Below are positions 16,460 through 25,522 of a DNA stretch of 64,000 bases, piece by piece (position 1 is the stretch's first letter; each line of letters starts with the position of its first letter). Source of the stretch: Aliiruegeria sabulilitoris (GTDB lineage Bacteria > Pseudomonadota > Alphaproteobacteria > Rhodobacterales > Rhodobacteraceae); assembly GCF_001558155.1 (NCBI RefSeq), contig NZ_LOAS01000002.1, positions 372,001-436,000 of the forward strand, given 5' to 3'. The notes beneath the pieces were generated by a model. That model saw only the letters and a program-made list of their open reading frames with translations. It did no database searches and was not told the origin of the DNA. The position numbers and the translations under genes were made by a program.

Positions 16460-17776
16460 ATGGCACGTACAAGCTTTCTGGGAGACCTGCTCACTTCGCT
16501 CACCAAGACCAGGTGGCCATTGGGCGGTGGTGGTGACCGCCGTTCGATGGAGGACATGTGTCGCGCATTGCTCTCGACCGCTGGCGAAGTCTCCGGCCTA
16601 CGCCTTTCCGCGACGATCCTCGCCCGCTACAAGCAGATGAACGCCGAGGGACGCCTCGCCTTTTTCAAGTATCTCAACGACGAGCTGGATGTGGACGCGG
16701 CCCAGGTCGCCGGCCTTGCACAGGCCTATTCCGAAAACCCGAGCACCGAAAACTTCACGGCCCTAGTCCGGGCCGCAGAACCGCGCCGGCAGGAGCTTTT
16801 CCGACGGCTTCATGAAATGCCCGCCGCCACGGCGGAGCTGGTGTCGGCCCGTGTGGACCTGCTGGAGCTGCTCAAGGAACACCCGGAGCTGAAACGCACG
16901 GATATGGACCTGGTGCATCTACTGCGAAGCTGGTTCAACCGGGGCTTCCTGCGCATCGAGCAAATCGACTGGCACACCTCGGCCACGCTTCTTGAAAAGG
17001 TCGTCGCCTACGAGGCCGTGCACGAGATCCACGACTGGGACGACCTGCGCCGCCGCCTGCATCCGACGGACCGGCGCTGCTTCGCCTTCTTCCACCCGGC
17101 AATGCCCGATGAGCCGCTGATCTTTGTCGAGGTCGCCCTGACCAAGGGGGTTCCGAACTCGATCCAAGGACTTCTGGCCGAAGACCGGGAAGCACTCGCA
17201 GCGGAAGAGGCCAATACCGCCGTTTTCTATTCGATCTCGAACTGCCAGAAGGGCCTGAAGGGGATCTCCTTCGGCAACTTCCTGATCAAGCAGGTCGTGG
17301 CCGAGTTGAGCCAGGAGCTGCCGGGCCTGAATACCTTCGTGACGCTCTCCCCCATCCCCGGCCTGAACCGCTGGCTGGAGACACTCGACGGCGACCCGCG
17401 CGCGGAACGGCTGCTGGCGGGCAAGGCCAGCGACACCGAAGCCATGGCGCTCGCGGCGCGCTACCTGCTTGAGGCCCGGCGCCCCGACGGGTTCCCGCGC
17501 GATCCTGTCGCCCGCTTCCATCTTGGCAACGGCGCCATCGTGCACGATGTCCATGCCGGTGCCGATACCAGCGCCAATGGGATGGCGCAGTCGAGCGGGG
17601 TGATGGTCAACTACCTCTACGATCTCGGCCAGACCGAGAAGAACCACGAGGCCTTTACCGCCGACAAGAAGATCGCGTCGAGCCGCGGGGTGCGCGCGAA
17701 GAGCCGGGCGGAGAAAGCCGCCCCGGCTGCACCCGCCACGCCCTTGCCGGCTCCGGCGGAAGCCGACGCCAAGTAA
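16460..17776 (+). CDS. Malonyl-CoA decarboxylase
   Basis: A 438-residue enzyme of the MCD family, which converts malonyl-CoA to acetyl-CoA and carbon dioxide. An N-terminal helical domain (about residues 1-150) is followed by a GNAT-like catalytic domain with HPAMPDEPLIFVEVALTKGV, FYSISNCQKGLKGISFGNFL and the terminal FHLGNGAIVHDV, in which His and the following residues are conserved. The start has AAGGAG 6 bases upstream. The C-terminus is lysine/alanine/proline rich. No malonyl-CoA synthetase is adjacent, although the convergent TctCBA transporter might import a dicarboxylate. A strong terminator follows at 17799-17833. Confidence 0.93.
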   Translation: MARTSFLGDLLTSLTKTRWPLGGGGDRRSMEDMCRALLSTAGEVSGLRLSATILARYKQMNAEGRLAFFKYLNDELDVDAAQVAGLAQAYSENPSTENFTALVRAAEPRRQELFRRLHEMPAATAELVSARVDLLELLKEHPELKRTDMDLVHLLRSWFNRGFLRIEQIDWHTSATLLEKVVAYEAVHEIHDWDDLRRRLHPTDRRCFAFFHPAMPDEPLIFVEVALTKGVPNSIQGLLAEDREALAAEEANTAVFYSISNCQKGLKGISFGNFLIKQVVAELSQELPGLNTFVTLSPIPGLNRWLETLDGDPRAERLLAGKASDTEAMALAARYLLEARRPDGFPRDPVARFHLGNGAIVHDVHAGADTSANGMAQSSGVMVNYLYDLGQTEKNHEAFTADKKIASSRGVRAKSRAEKAAPAAPATPLPAPAEADAK

Positions 17777-17798
17777 TCGACACGAGACAAAAAGCATG

Positions 17799-17833
17799 GC
17801 GCCTTCCGTGTACGGTCACGGAAGGCGCTTTTT
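17799..17833 (+). terminator. Rho-independent terminator after the malonyl-CoA decarboxylase gene
   Basis: A perfect 12-base stem (GCGCCTTCCGTG at 17799-17810 pairing with CACGGAAGGCGC at 17817-17828) with a 6-base loop, followed by five T residues. Confidence 0.9.
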
Positions 17834-17920
17834 GTTTGCGTGGGTTAAAGCCGTTGTTCAGATCCCGTTCGGCGTGGTCCAACACCGGCCCGGTCACGCA
17901 GAAGGATCCGCTCGACAGGC

Positions 17921-19429
17921 TCAGCTGCTGAAACTCAGCTTTCGGAACAACCGTTTCACCATCGGTACCTGGCTCAGGACCAGTGCGATGTTGAGCGACA
18001 GCAAGATCGCCGCGCCCGGCCGTGTCCAGAAGGTGGACAGCTCTCCATCCGAGATCAGCAGCGAGCGCCGAAAGGTTTCGTCGAAGAGCGGGCCAAGGAT
18101 GACGCCGATCACCAGCGGCGCGATCGGGTAGTCCATCTTGTTCATCGCATAAGCGACGAAACCCACGGCCAGCATCAGGTAGAGATCGTTGATACCGCCG
18201 CCCACCGAGAAGGAACCAATGGTTGTGAGCACCATCACGACCGGCAGGAAGATGGTCTGCGGGATACGCAGGACATTGATGAAGACCCGCGCGGTGAGCA
18301 GCCCCATGATCGCCATGGTAAAGGACGCCATGACCAGGATCGCCACGACATGCACGATAAGCGCGGGGTCGATGGTGGGCCCTGGGATCACGTTATTGAT
18401 CTTGAGCGCGCCGAGCAGCGCCGCAGCCGGGGGCGAGCCGGGAATGCCGAGCACGAGGAGCGGGATCAGCGCCCCGCCGATGGCCGCGTTGTTGGCGGCC
18501 TCCGCCGAGAGCAGCCCGTTGATCGACCCGGTGCCGAAATCCTTGCCATCCTTGCAGACGGCCTTGCCGACACCGTAGGAGACCCAACCGGCCACATCCT
18601 CGCCCACGCCCGGAAGCGCGCCGACGCCCGTACCGATCACGCCCGAGCGGGCAATCGTCGGGAAGCGTTTGAGAACCGTGCCGACCTTTGGGACGATCTT
18701 GCCCACATCGACCTTCTGGCCGATCGAGCCGGCTGCGCGCATCCCGTCCATGATCTGCGGCACGGCAAAGGCGCCCATGAGCACGGGAACCACCTGGAAA
18801 CCGGACATGAGGTAGGACCAGCCGAACACATAGCGCGTCTCGCTGAGGATCGGGTCCAGCCCGACCATGGCCATCGCCAGCCCGATCAGGCCGCTGATCC
18901 AGCCCTTCAGAACAAGATCCTTGCTCATCAGGGTGCCCGAGAGGAGGATACCGAACAGGGCGAGCAGTGCCTTTTCCGGGCTGGCGATGTTCTTGGAGAT
19001 CATCAGCAGGAGCCAGACGAAGACCAGCAGGAAGAGCGTGCCGATCAACGTGCCGATGAAGCTCGCGGTCGTTGTCATTCCCAGCGCCTCGCCGCCCCTG
19101 CCCTTCTTGGCCAGCGGGTGGCCGTCCATCGCGGTGGCCGCCGAGGCCGCCGTGCCGGGGATGTTGAGCAGGATCGAGGGGTAGGAGCCGCCATAGATCG
19201 CGCCGACATAGGCGCCGATCAGGGCGATGAGCGATTGCTCCAGCGGGAACTTGTTGCCGAAGAAACCGGTGAGAATGGTGACGGCCAGCGTCGCGGTCAG
19301 CCCCGGCAGGGCGCCGAAGACGATGCCGAGGAAGACCGAACAGATCAGGTAGGGATAGGTGATCGGATCCAGCGCGAGGTTGGTCAGCGCGGTACCGAAA
19401 TCCGAGATCTGGTGGATGAAGAATTCCAT
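17921..19429 (-). CDS. tctA: Tripartite tricarboxylate transporter, large membrane subunit TctA
   Basis: A 502-residue membrane protein with about twelve hydrophobic helices. Family signatures include GALPGLTATLAVTILTGFFG near residue 41, the segment YGGSYPSILLNIPGTAASAA and GVGALPGVGEDVAGWVSYG. TctA forms the transport channel with TctB and receives solute from the periplasmic TctC. The three genes are arranged tctC-tctB-tctA on the minus strand, with tctB ending 9 bases before this gene. Substrates of this family include citrate, tartrate and other carboxylates; the substrate here is unknown. Confidence 0.94.
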   Translation of the reverse strand: MEFFIHQISDFGTALTNLALDPITYPYLICSVFLGIVFGALPGLTATLAVTILTGFFGNKFPLEQSLIALIGAYVGAIYGGSYPSILLNIPGTAASAATAMDGHPLAKKGRGGEALGMTTTASFIGTLIGTLFLLVFVWLLLMISKNIASPEKALLALFGILLSGTLMSKDLVLKGWISGLIGLAMAMVGLDPILSETRYVFGWSYLMSGFQVVPVLMGAFAVPQIMDGMRAAGSIGQKVDVGKIVPKVGTVLKRFPTIARSGVIGTGVGALPGVGEDVAGWVSYGVGKAVCKDGKDFGTGSINGLLSAEAANNAAIGGALIPLLVLGIPGSPPAAALLGALKINNVIPGPTIDPALIVHVVAILVMASFTMAIMGLLTARVFINVLRIPQTIFLPVVMVLTTIGSFSVGGGINDLYLMLAVGFVAYAMNKMDYPIAPLVIGVILGPLFDETFRRSLLISDGELSTFWTRPGAAILLSLNIALVLSQVPMVKRLFRKLSFSS

Positions 19430-19438
19430 GTCGCCCCC

Positions 19439-20188
19439 TTACTTCTTCTTGGCCCAGAGCGGTTTCAGGGTGACGTAGTAGTGATATTCGATCTGGCTGA
19501 AGAGCAGCCCGGAGCGGTTCGGCACGTTCTGGCGGAAGCCGAAGGCCATGGCGAGAACGAGGGTCAGCGGCACCAGGATCGCCATGATCGGTGCGATCCG
19601 GATGGCATACTCGTCGCGGTGATAGATCAGCGTGTAGACGGTCAGGCCGAGCCAGAGCGCCAGCGTGACCCAGTCGTCATCATGCGGCTTGGCCCATTGG
19701 GACTGCGGGAAATTCATGATGAAGGCATAGAGGCCAGCGACGGCGACGATGGCCGCGGCGCGCTTCATGCGCTCCGGGTGGCCGTCATGGAAACCGTAGA
19801 TCATCGAGGTGATCAGAAGCGCCGAGCAGATCACGAAATCGACCCGCGGCACCAGCGCGAAGATGTAGAAGAAGAGGATGATGGCAATGCAGCCCATGCG
19901 GATGAGTTCGGCCCGTTCCCAGCCGACACCGGCGCCGCGCAAGGCGCGTTCGGCGCCGCCATCCTTGATCGAGATCGCCAGAAGGCCAAGGGCACAGAGC
20001 AGCATTAGCACGAAGATGCCGTAGGGCACGACGGCGGCGGAGTTGTACCAGTCGCCGGAGGTCACGCCGCCGGTCTGGGTGTCGAATAGCGGGATGTCGG
20101 TGGTACACCAGAGAAAGAAGACAGAGGCGGCGATAAGGACCAGGGACGTCCAGAAATCCCGCGCTCTGAGGGCGGTCTTGTCTTCCAT
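19439..20188 (-). CDS. tctB: Tripartite tricarboxylate transporter, small membrane subunit TctB
   Basis: A 249-residue protein with about six hydrophobic helices, the small integral-membrane partner of TctA. Helices are seen at roughly residues 13-32 (FWTSLVLIAASVFFLWCT), 55-75 and through the C-terminal half. I chose the ATG at 20188, preceded by GGAGCG, because the upstream in-frame start adds an implausible arginine/proline stretch. TctB proteins are poorly conserved, and this one is longer than the usual 150-180 residues. The call therefore leans on its place between tctC and tctA. Confidence 0.85.
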   Translation of the reverse strand: MEDKTALRARDFWTSLVLIAASVFFLWCTTDIPLFDTQTGGVTSGDWYNSAAVVPYGIFVLMLLCALGLLAISIKDGGAERALRGAGVGWERAELIRMGCIAIILFFYIFALVPRVDFVICSALLITSMIYGFHDGHPERMKRAAAIVAVAGLYAFIMNFPQSQWAKPHDDDWVTLALWLGLTVYTLIYHRDEYAIRIAPIMAILVPLTLVLAMAFGFRQNVPNRSGLLFSQIEYHYYVTLKPLWAKKK

Positions 20189-20248
20189 GTTCGCTCCAGG
20201 GGAAAGAAGAACGGGGCCGCGCGGGCCCCGTTCGATTGGTTGCAACTG

Positions 20249-21250
20249 TTACGGTTTCTCGATGCCCAGCGAGGCCGGGTCGACCTTGGCATTGCCAAGA
20301 TCCTGCAACGTGTAGGCAAAGTTGCTTTCCAGCGCGCTGAAGAGCTTCTGGGCTTCCTCGCCATACTGGCCGCCCACGTCGTAATAGTTGTCCGCAGCCC
20401 ATTTGGCGACGGTCTCGGACGCGATGGCCTTTTCAAAAGCGGCGCCGAGAGCGGCTTTCACATCGTCGGGAGCCGAGTTGTGCACCGCAAAGCCGATGGC
20501 CTGCTTGAGCGGAAGATAGGCATCCAACCCGTCATAGATGTCGAAGGCGGAGGGGATCTCCATATCGCCGATCATGGCGGATTCCGGTGTCAGGGTGGCA
20601 AGCGGCTTGAGCTCGTCGCCCAGGATCAGCGGGGCCTGCTCGGCAAGCGAGGTCACGACCAGCGCGACTTCACCGGCAAGGGCCGCTTCCTGACCGGGGG
20701 CCGAACCCTTGTAGGGAACGAACTTGAAGCTGGCTTCCGCACCCTTCTCGATGGCGAGCAGGTTCAGGTGGTGGATCGAGCCTGCGCCCGACGCGGCAGC
20801 CGGGATCGAGCCCGGATCGGCCTTGGCGGCGTCAACCAGTTCCTGAAGCGTGTTGTAGGGTGAGTCCTTGCCGACCGAGATCAGGTCCGGCGAACCGCCT
20901 ACGATGAACGGATACCAGTAGTCGAACTTCTTGTCCCAACCGCCCTGAACGGCCGCGGTGACGTTGGATTCGGACAGTCCGACAAGCGTGTAGCCATCGT
21001 CAGGCTGGTTCATGACATAGACCATGCCGTTGGAGCCCGCGACGCCGCCGGTCTGGTTGATCACGTTGATCGAGACGGGAAGTTCCTTCTCCATCTCTGC
21101 CATGATCATGCGGTTGATCGTGTCCGTGCCGCCACCGGCGCCCCAGACGACCGCGGTGGTGATGTCGCGGAACGGATAGTCCTGCGCGAAGCCGGTCCCG
21201 GCCATGGCAAGGGTGGCAGCGGCCACAATACCGGTCAGTGCGATTTTCAT
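20249..21250 (-). CDS. tctC: Tripartite tricarboxylate transporter, periplasmic binding protein TctC
   Basis: A 333-residue Bug/TctC-type binding protein. Residues 1-22 are a signal peptide (MKIALTGIVAAATLAMAGTG then FAQ). The mature protein contains the family pattern FRDITTAVVWGAGGGTDTIN, VINQTGGVAGSNGMVYVMNQ and ASGAGSIHHLNLLAIEKGA. The ATG at 21250 follows GAGGAGAAT. It delivers a carboxylate or related solute to TctBA. A GTATAC-centred sequence about 45 bases upstream may be a regulator site. The ligand cannot be identified. The neighbouring malonyl-CoA decarboxylase suggests, weakly, a dicarboxylate. Confidence 0.93.
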   Translation of the reverse strand: MKIALTGIVAAATLAMAGTGFAQDYPFRDITTAVVWGAGGGTDTINRMIMAEMEKELPVSINVINQTGGVAGSNGMVYVMNQPDDGYTLVGLSESNVTAAVQGGWDKKFDYWYPFIVGGSPDLISVGKDSPYNTLQELVDAAKADPGSIPAAASGAGSIHHLNLLAIEKGAEASFKFVPYKGSAPGQEAALAGEVALVVTSLAEQAPLILGDELKPLATLTPESAMIGDMEIPSAFDIYDGLDAYLPLKQAIGFAVHNSAPDDVKAALGAAFEKAIASETVAKWAADNYYDVGGQYGEEAQKLFSALESNFAYTLQDLGNAKVDPASLGIEKP

Positions 21251-21295
21251 GATTCTCCTCCCGTATGAAAATTCAAAACAACTATGCATTGGCTT

Positions 21296-21315
21296 ACGTA
21301 TACATTCAACGTATA
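21296..21315. promoter_or_regulatory. Repeat with GTATAC core upstream of tctC
   Basis: ACGTATA occurs at 21296-21302 and again at 21309-21315. The first copy overlaps the palindrome GTATAC (21298-21303), and TATAC / GTATA arms flank a 7-base centre. GTATAC cores are typical of GntR-family (FCD) operators. It lies 46-65 bases upstream of the tctC start. Confidence 0.4.
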
Positions 21316-21495
21316 TCTTGCCGGATACGAAGGCAGGGCCGCTTTGTCACACCTGTGCTTTGGAATTGCTGGGAAACACGTGAAAAGACGTCCCTGCCCG
21401 GCAGGCAGACGGGATCAATTCGGTCGCGTTCGGCGACCGAGAGCAGCCCGTGCGACGGCCCACGGAGCGCAACACGCGGCAGATTTTCCGAGGCT

Positions 21496-21903
21496 TTACG
21501 GCTTGGTCTGTTCCGGATGCGCGCCGGCCAGATCATCGAGGATCGGGCAATCGGGGCGATTGTCGCCGGCACAGCAATTGACCAGATGCGCAAGCGTCTG
21601 GCGCATCGCTTGCAGTTCCACGAGTTTTTCGTCGATCCGGGCCAGATGTTCGTAGGCAATTCGCTTCACATCGGCACTGGCGCGATGGTCGTCCTGATAC
21701 AGCGCCAACAATCCACGGCAGTCCTCGATGGTAAAGCCAAGCGATCGCGCACGGTTCAGGAAGGCCAGCCGGTGCAGATCGCTCTCGCGGAACCTCCGAT
21801 AGCCGTTATCGTCCCGCAGCGGCGCCACGAGGCCAATTTCCTCGTAATAGCGGATCGTCTTGGCCGGCAGGCCAGACAGGCGGGATACGTCACCGATATT
21901 CAT
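21496..21903 (-). CDS. cueR: CueR, Cu(I)-responsive MerR-family regulator
   Basis: A 135-residue MerR protein. The N-terminal helix-turn-helix reads MNIGDVSRLSGLPAKTIRYY. A long dimerisation helix follows, and the C-terminal metal loop CCAGDNRPDC contains the C-x7-C pair that binds Cu(I) in CueR. It starts 14 bases after the end of copA on the same strand, so copA and cueR probably form one transcript. Two matching operators lie upstream of copA and the divergent copZ. It bends the long-spaced promoter DNA to switch on copper export. Confidence 0.92.
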   Translation of the reverse strand: MNIGDVSRLSGLPAKTIRYYEEIGLVAPLRDDNGYRRFRESDLHRLAFLNRARSLGFTIEDCRGLLALYQDDHRASADVKRIAYEHLARIDEKLVELQAMRQTLAHLVNCCAGDNRPDCPILDDLAGAHPEQTKP

Positions 21904-21916
21904 CTTGACCTCCTTT

Positions 21917-24373
21917 TCAGGCCGCGCCCGTCTCTATCGCCGGTTTCATACGGCGAAGACGGAGCGCGTTGCTGACCACCAGGACCGACGAGGCCGCCAT
22001 GGCGCCCGCCCCCAGCATCGGCGAGAGCAGGATGCCAAAGGCCGGATAAAGCAGGCCCGCCGCGACAGGGATCAGGGCGACATTATAGCCGAAGGCCCAG
22101 AACAGGTTCTGGCGAATGTTCCGCATGGTGCGCCGGGAAAGGTCGATCGCGCTGACCACGCTGCGCGGATCGCCCGTCATCAACACGACATCCGCGCTTT
22201 CGATGGCCACGTCCGTCCCGGTGCCGAGCGCAATGCCGACATCTGCACGTGCCAGTGCAGGCGCATCGTTGATCCCGTCACCGACAAAGGCCAACCGCCG
22301 ACCGCCGGCACGCAGCGCCTCCATCGCGGCAACCTTGCCCTCGGGCAGAACCTCGGCCGTGATCTGGTCGATCCCCAGCGGACCGGCAATCGCCTCGGCG
22401 GCCGCCTTGCTGTCCCCGGTGATCATGGCGACGGAGATCCCTTGCACATGTAGCGCCAAGATCGCCGCTTTTGCCGTCCGCTTTACCTCGTCGGAGATCG
22501 CCAACACGCCGCAAACGCGCCGACCGACCGCAACGAGCACGACCGTGCAGCCCTTGGCAGCAAAGATCGCCGTATCCGCAGCCAGCGGACCGGACCGATG
22601 CCCCTCCTCGTCCATGAAACGCGGTGCCCCAATAGTGACAACCTGCCCATCGACCGTCGCCCGGACCCCACGACCAGCCAGGTTGGTAAAACCCTCAGCC
22701 ACTGACAAAGCCGGAGGCGCCGCTTCGACAATGGCCCGCGCCAGTGGATGCTCCGAAAGCCGCTCCACGGACGCCGCCAGTTCCAGCACGCGTTCCTTGG
22801 TCCAGCCGGGCGCGACAGCGATACCGGTCAGGCGCGGGCGACCTTCCGTGAGCGTGCCGGTCTTGTCGAACGCCACCACATCCACGCCCTGCAACGCCTG
22901 CAGTGCATCGCCCTTGCGAAAGAGAACGCCCAGTTCCGCCGCACGCCCCGTGCCGACCATGATCGAGGTCGGCGTGGCGAGCCCCATCGCACAGGGGCAG
23001 GCGATGATCAGCACCGAGACCGCCGCCGTCAACGCGTAGCTCAGCACCGGATCGGGACCAAAGGCAAGCCAGATGCCGAATGTCACCGCAGCGACCGTCA
23101 TGACGGCCGGAACGAACCAGAGCGTGATCCGGTCCACGAGCCCCTGGATCGGGAGTTTCGCCGATTGCGCCTCTTCGACCATGCGCACGATCTGGGCGAG
23201 CACCGTATCGCTGCCGACCCGCGTGGCGCGAAATTCCAGACTGCCCTGGCCATTCACGGTCCCGGCCACGACATCGTCGCCTTCGCTTTTCGACACCGGC
23301 AGCGGCTCGCCCGTCAGCATGGACTCGTCCACATGGCTCGCGCCGCTCACGACAACGCCGTCAACGGCAACCCGCTCGCCCGGACGCAGGCGCAGATAGT
23401 CGCCCACGCGGACCTCCTCGACCGGGCGTTCCGCCTCCACACCATCGCGTAGTACTATCGCCGTCTTGGGCCGCAGGCCGACGAGGTTTCGGATCGCCTC
23501 CCCGGTGCGCCCCTTGGCCCGCGCTTCGAGCGACCGCCCCAGCAGGATCAGAACAACGATAACGGCGGCCGCCTCGAAATAGACCGCCCGCGTTTCCGCC
23601 GGCAGCAACGCCGGCAACAGCGTGGCGACGACGGAAAAGCCGTAGGCCGCGAGAGTTCCGACCGCAACGAGGCTGTTCATGTCCGGCGCGCCGCGCAACA
23701 ACGCCGGCAGGCCCTTGACGTAGAAGGGGCGACCGGGGCCAACCAGCACAAGCGTGGTCAACAGCATCTGAAATAGCCAACTCGCCTGCTGACCGACATT
23801 CGCCATGACCCAATGGTGGAAAGCCGGGACAAGGTGCCCGCCCATTTCGAGGACAAACACAGGCAGCGTCAGAGCGGCCGCAACCAGCATCTGCCGGCGC
23901 AGGTCATCCGCTTCCGCCTGCTTGCGCGCACCCTTGTCCGAAACCTCCCGCGCCGTTGTGGAGGCCGGGTAACCCGCGTCGGTAACCAACTGCGCCAGTT
24001 CCTGCGCGGTGACCTGCCCCTCCAGGAATCGCACCCGCGCGGATTCGTCGGCAAGGTTCACACTCGCCACCAGCACGGCCGGATGTTTTTTCAAAATGCG
24101 TTCGACCCGGCCCACGCATGCCGCGCAGGACATGGATTCCACCGAGAGAACGGCGTCCTGCACCCGTGCTGGGTAGCCCGCCTTGCCCAGCACCTCCACG
24201 ATCCGGCCCGCGTCCGCCGCACCGTCGAACTGCACAAGCGCGCTTTCTCCGGCAAGATTGACCGAGGCCGACTCGACGCCCTGCGTTGCATTCAATGTCC
24301 GCTCCACCCGTCCCGAACAGGCCGCACAGGACATTCCGTCAATATTGAAAGACAGCGTTTCATGCACGCTCAT
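21917..24373 (-). CDS. copA: Cu(I)-exporting P-type ATPase CopA
   Basis: An 818-residue P1B-type ATPase of the inner membrane. Two N-terminal heavy-metal domains carry GMSCAAC (residues 13-19) and MSCAAC (around residue 80). Eight membrane helices follow. The ion-binding CPC lies in [15 protein letters not shown], the phosphorylated Asp503 in [10 protein letters not shown], and the nucleotide-binding histidine in [28 protein letters not shown] and the Cu(I)-specific MAASS in the last helix complete the set. The ATG at 24373 has GAGG upstream. An ATG at 24397 would fall at the predicted transcription start set by the CueR promoter, so I reject it. CopA pumps cytoplasmic Cu(I) to the periplasm. 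Confidence 0.95.
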   Translation of the reverse strand: MSVHETLSFNIDGMSCAACSGRVERTLNATQGVESASVNLAGESALVQFDGAADAGRIVEVLGKAGYPARVQDAVLSVESMSCAACVGRVERILKKHPAVLVASVNLADESARVRFLEGQVTAQELAQLVTDAGYPASTTAREVSDKGARKQAEADDLRRQMLVAAALTLPVFVLEMGGHLVPAFHHWVMANVGQQASWLFQMLLTTLVLVGPGRPFYVKGLPALLRGAPDMNSLVAVGTLAAYGFSVVATLLPALLPAETRAVYFEAAAVIVVLILLGRSLEARAKGRTGEAIRNLVGLRPKTAIVLRDGVEAERPVEEVRVGDYLRLRPGERVAVDGVVVSGASHVDESMLTGEPLPVSKSEGDDVVAGTVNGQGSLEFRATRVGSDTVLAQIVRMVEEAQSAKLPIQGLVDRITLWFVPAVMTVAAVTFGIWLAFGPDPVLSYALTAAVSVLIIACPCAMGLATPTSIMVGTGRAAELGVLFRKGDALQALQGVDVVAFDKTGTLTEGRPRLTGIAVAPGWTKERVLELAASVERLSEHPLARAIVEAAPPALSVAEGFTNLAGRGVRATVDGQVVTIGAPRFMDEEGHRSGPLAADTAIFAAKGCTVVLVAVGRRVCGVLAISDEVKRTAKAAILALHVQGISVAMITGDSKAAAEAIAGPLGIDQITAEVLPEGKVAAMEALRAGGRRLAFVGDGINDAPALARADVGIALGTGTDVAIESADVVLMTGDPRSVVSAIDLSRRTMRNIRQNLFWAFGYNVALIPVAAGLLYPAFGILLSPMLGAGAMAASSVLVVSNALRLRRMKPAIETGAA

Positions 24374-24400
24374 GGGCTTCACCTCGTGGCTTTGCATTAG

Positions 24401-24431
24401 CAGGTAATGCTTCCATCTACTGGAAGGTCAA
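24401..24431 (-). promoter_or_regulatory. CueR-type promoter/operator for copA-cueR
   Basis: Read on the minus strand, TTGACC at 24431-24426 overlaps the dyad CTTCC (24410-24414) / GGAAG (24422-24426). A spacer of about 19 bases separates it from a weak -10 near 24406-24401. Long spacers with such a CCTTCC dyad are the hallmark of MerR-family copper promoters. Confidence 0.75.
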
Positions 24432-24449
24432 GCATCAAACGAAATTCTC

Positions 24450-24480
24450 TTGACCTTCCAGCAGGGGAAGGGTTCATCAC
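24450..24480 (+). promoter_or_regulatory. CueR-type promoter/operator for copZ
   Basis: TTGACC at 24450-24455 overlaps the dyad CCTTCC (24454-24459) / GGAAGG (24466-24471), with a long spacer before the putative -10. It mirrors the operator of the divergent copA gene, so the two promoters stand back to back within 80 bases and start 16 or more bases before copZ. Confidence 0.72.
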
Positions 24481-24495
24481 CGCCGAAAAGGAGAG

Positions 24496-24696
24496 ATGAC
24501 CGTGAAATTCAACGTACCCGAAATGAGCTGCGGCCACTGCACGGCTGCAATCGAAAAAGCGATCATGGAGGCGGATTCATCTGCGAGCGTGGCCTGTGAT
24601 CTGGACAGCCGGAGCGTAACTGTCGAGAGCGGTCTTCAGGCCGATGCCGTTGCGAAACTGCTTCTGGATGCCGGATATGAGGCCGAAGCCGCCTAA
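24496..24696 (+). CDS. copZ: CopZ-type copper chaperone
   Basis: A 66-residue single heavy-metal-associated domain. The metal motif is MSCGHC at residues 10-15, and the rest fits the ferredoxin-like fold ending LLLDAGYEAEAA. It would carry Cu(I) in the cytoplasm and hand it to CopA. It is divergent from copA and has its own CueR-type promoter. The ribosome site is AAAGGAGA. Confidence 0.9.
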   Translation: MTVKFNVPEMSCGHCTAAIEKAIMEADSSASVACDLDSRSVTVESGLQADAVAKLLLDAGYEAEAA

Positions 24697-24740
24697 GTTG
24701 TCTTCAAACCAAGGCGGCAAGCAATGTGCCGATAGCGGGC

Positions 24741-24788
24741 ATTGGGGGCGCCGCCACCAAACCCCCGGGATATTTGCTGTAAGAAGAA
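24741..24788. repeat. GC hairpin plus GATATTT-N5-AAGAAGAA element, copy 2
   Basis: GGGGGCGCCGCC at 24744-24755 followed by ACCCCC at 24761-24766 can fold into a short hairpin. GATATTT at 24769-24775, five bases, then AAGAAGAA at 24781-24788 repeats the layout seen at 7131-7150. Both copies lie just after a gene end. Confidence 0.5.
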
Positions 24789-24880
24789 CGGAAATTGGCA
24801 CTCAAGACCTTTTCTGACGGAAAAAATCTCCACTCGAGGCACGACCCAGAGGATCGTTCCCACGCGCATCGCCCGCTCCA

Positions 24881-25165
24881 TTACATGAAGCCAAGTTCGC
24901 CAAGATGACCATGCGGGAAGAGAGCCGATCGGCTCAGTTCTTCCGCCATCGCAATCATGTCTGCATCGACACCGAAACAGCGATAGACCTCGCCGCGATG
25001 ATCACGGGCGGGACGCGGTGCTGAGTTGCAGGCCGAGCCCTAGCGGACGAACATTCGCTCCTGCAAGCAGAGATCCAGCGGGTTGGTCGTGTCCAGTACA
25101 ATCAGCTCGGCATCAATTGCGATGCGCCGGAGCGGAGGCAAGCACGCGCTAGATCTTGCGCCCCA
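24881..25165 (-). pseudogene. Probable remnant of a coding sequence interrupted by TAG
   Basis: On the minus strand one frame reads on for 95 codons with coding-like composition, broken once by TAG at 25042-25040 and ending with TAA at 24883. The part before the TAG includes IAIDAELIVLDTTNPLDLC. The part after includes RGEVYRCFGVDADMIAMAEE and ends LGELGFM. The upstream end is closed by TGA, so no full gene remains. I do not recognise the family. It could be the 3' end of a gene lost when the copper or GntR loci were rearranged. The frame could also be chance, so confidence is low. Confidence 0.3.
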
Positions 25166-25522
25166 TCATTTGCTGCCGATTTCTATCTGCCACCGCCCCC
25201 GAGTTTCACCAGCGGAAAGCCTCACTTCAGGAGAAAGCGCTTAGCGTGCTGGCCCTGACGAGGCGAAGAGTTGCTCCCGATCCGTAAAAACTCATACCTG
25301 CGCGGATCTTTACCGCCCGGCGGGCTTACGATTGGCATATCCGGAACGGTAGGTTAAAGCTCTCGGACAAGGCTTCGAGCTTGCGTATCTGCGGGGAAAA
25401 GTGAGGCCGGTTTCAGATCAACCAAACTCCATTCCTATCCACAGGTGCGCGGCCGCTACGGACACTGGATTCTGGCATACTGAAATGCTAGCGTAAGAGC
25501 CAAGTCAAGACAGCGAGACACC

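Larger units (their letters stand above)
24697..25522. other. Gene-poor region between copZ and the GntR gene
   Basis: This stretch of 826 bases has no intact gene I can support. It holds a GC-rich hairpin and the GATATTT element (24741-24788), and what looks like the end of a decayed minus-strand gene (24881-25165). From about 25170 to the GntR start I see nothing coding; a -10-like TATACT-type sequence is not obvious. Confidence 0.5.

Noticed and set aside
18350-20008. Plus-strand frame of 552 codons opposite tctA and tctB
   Set aside because: High GC and codon bias create long antisense frames. The sequence is rich in Asp, His and Arg with no domain, while the minus strand carries plain transporter genes.
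25040-25042. TAG in the relic at 24881-25165 read as pyrrolysine
   Set aside because: No pyrrolysine genes (pylTSBCD) are present, the MttB homologue has no in-frame TAG, and the frame has a second closed end. A decayed gene is more likely.
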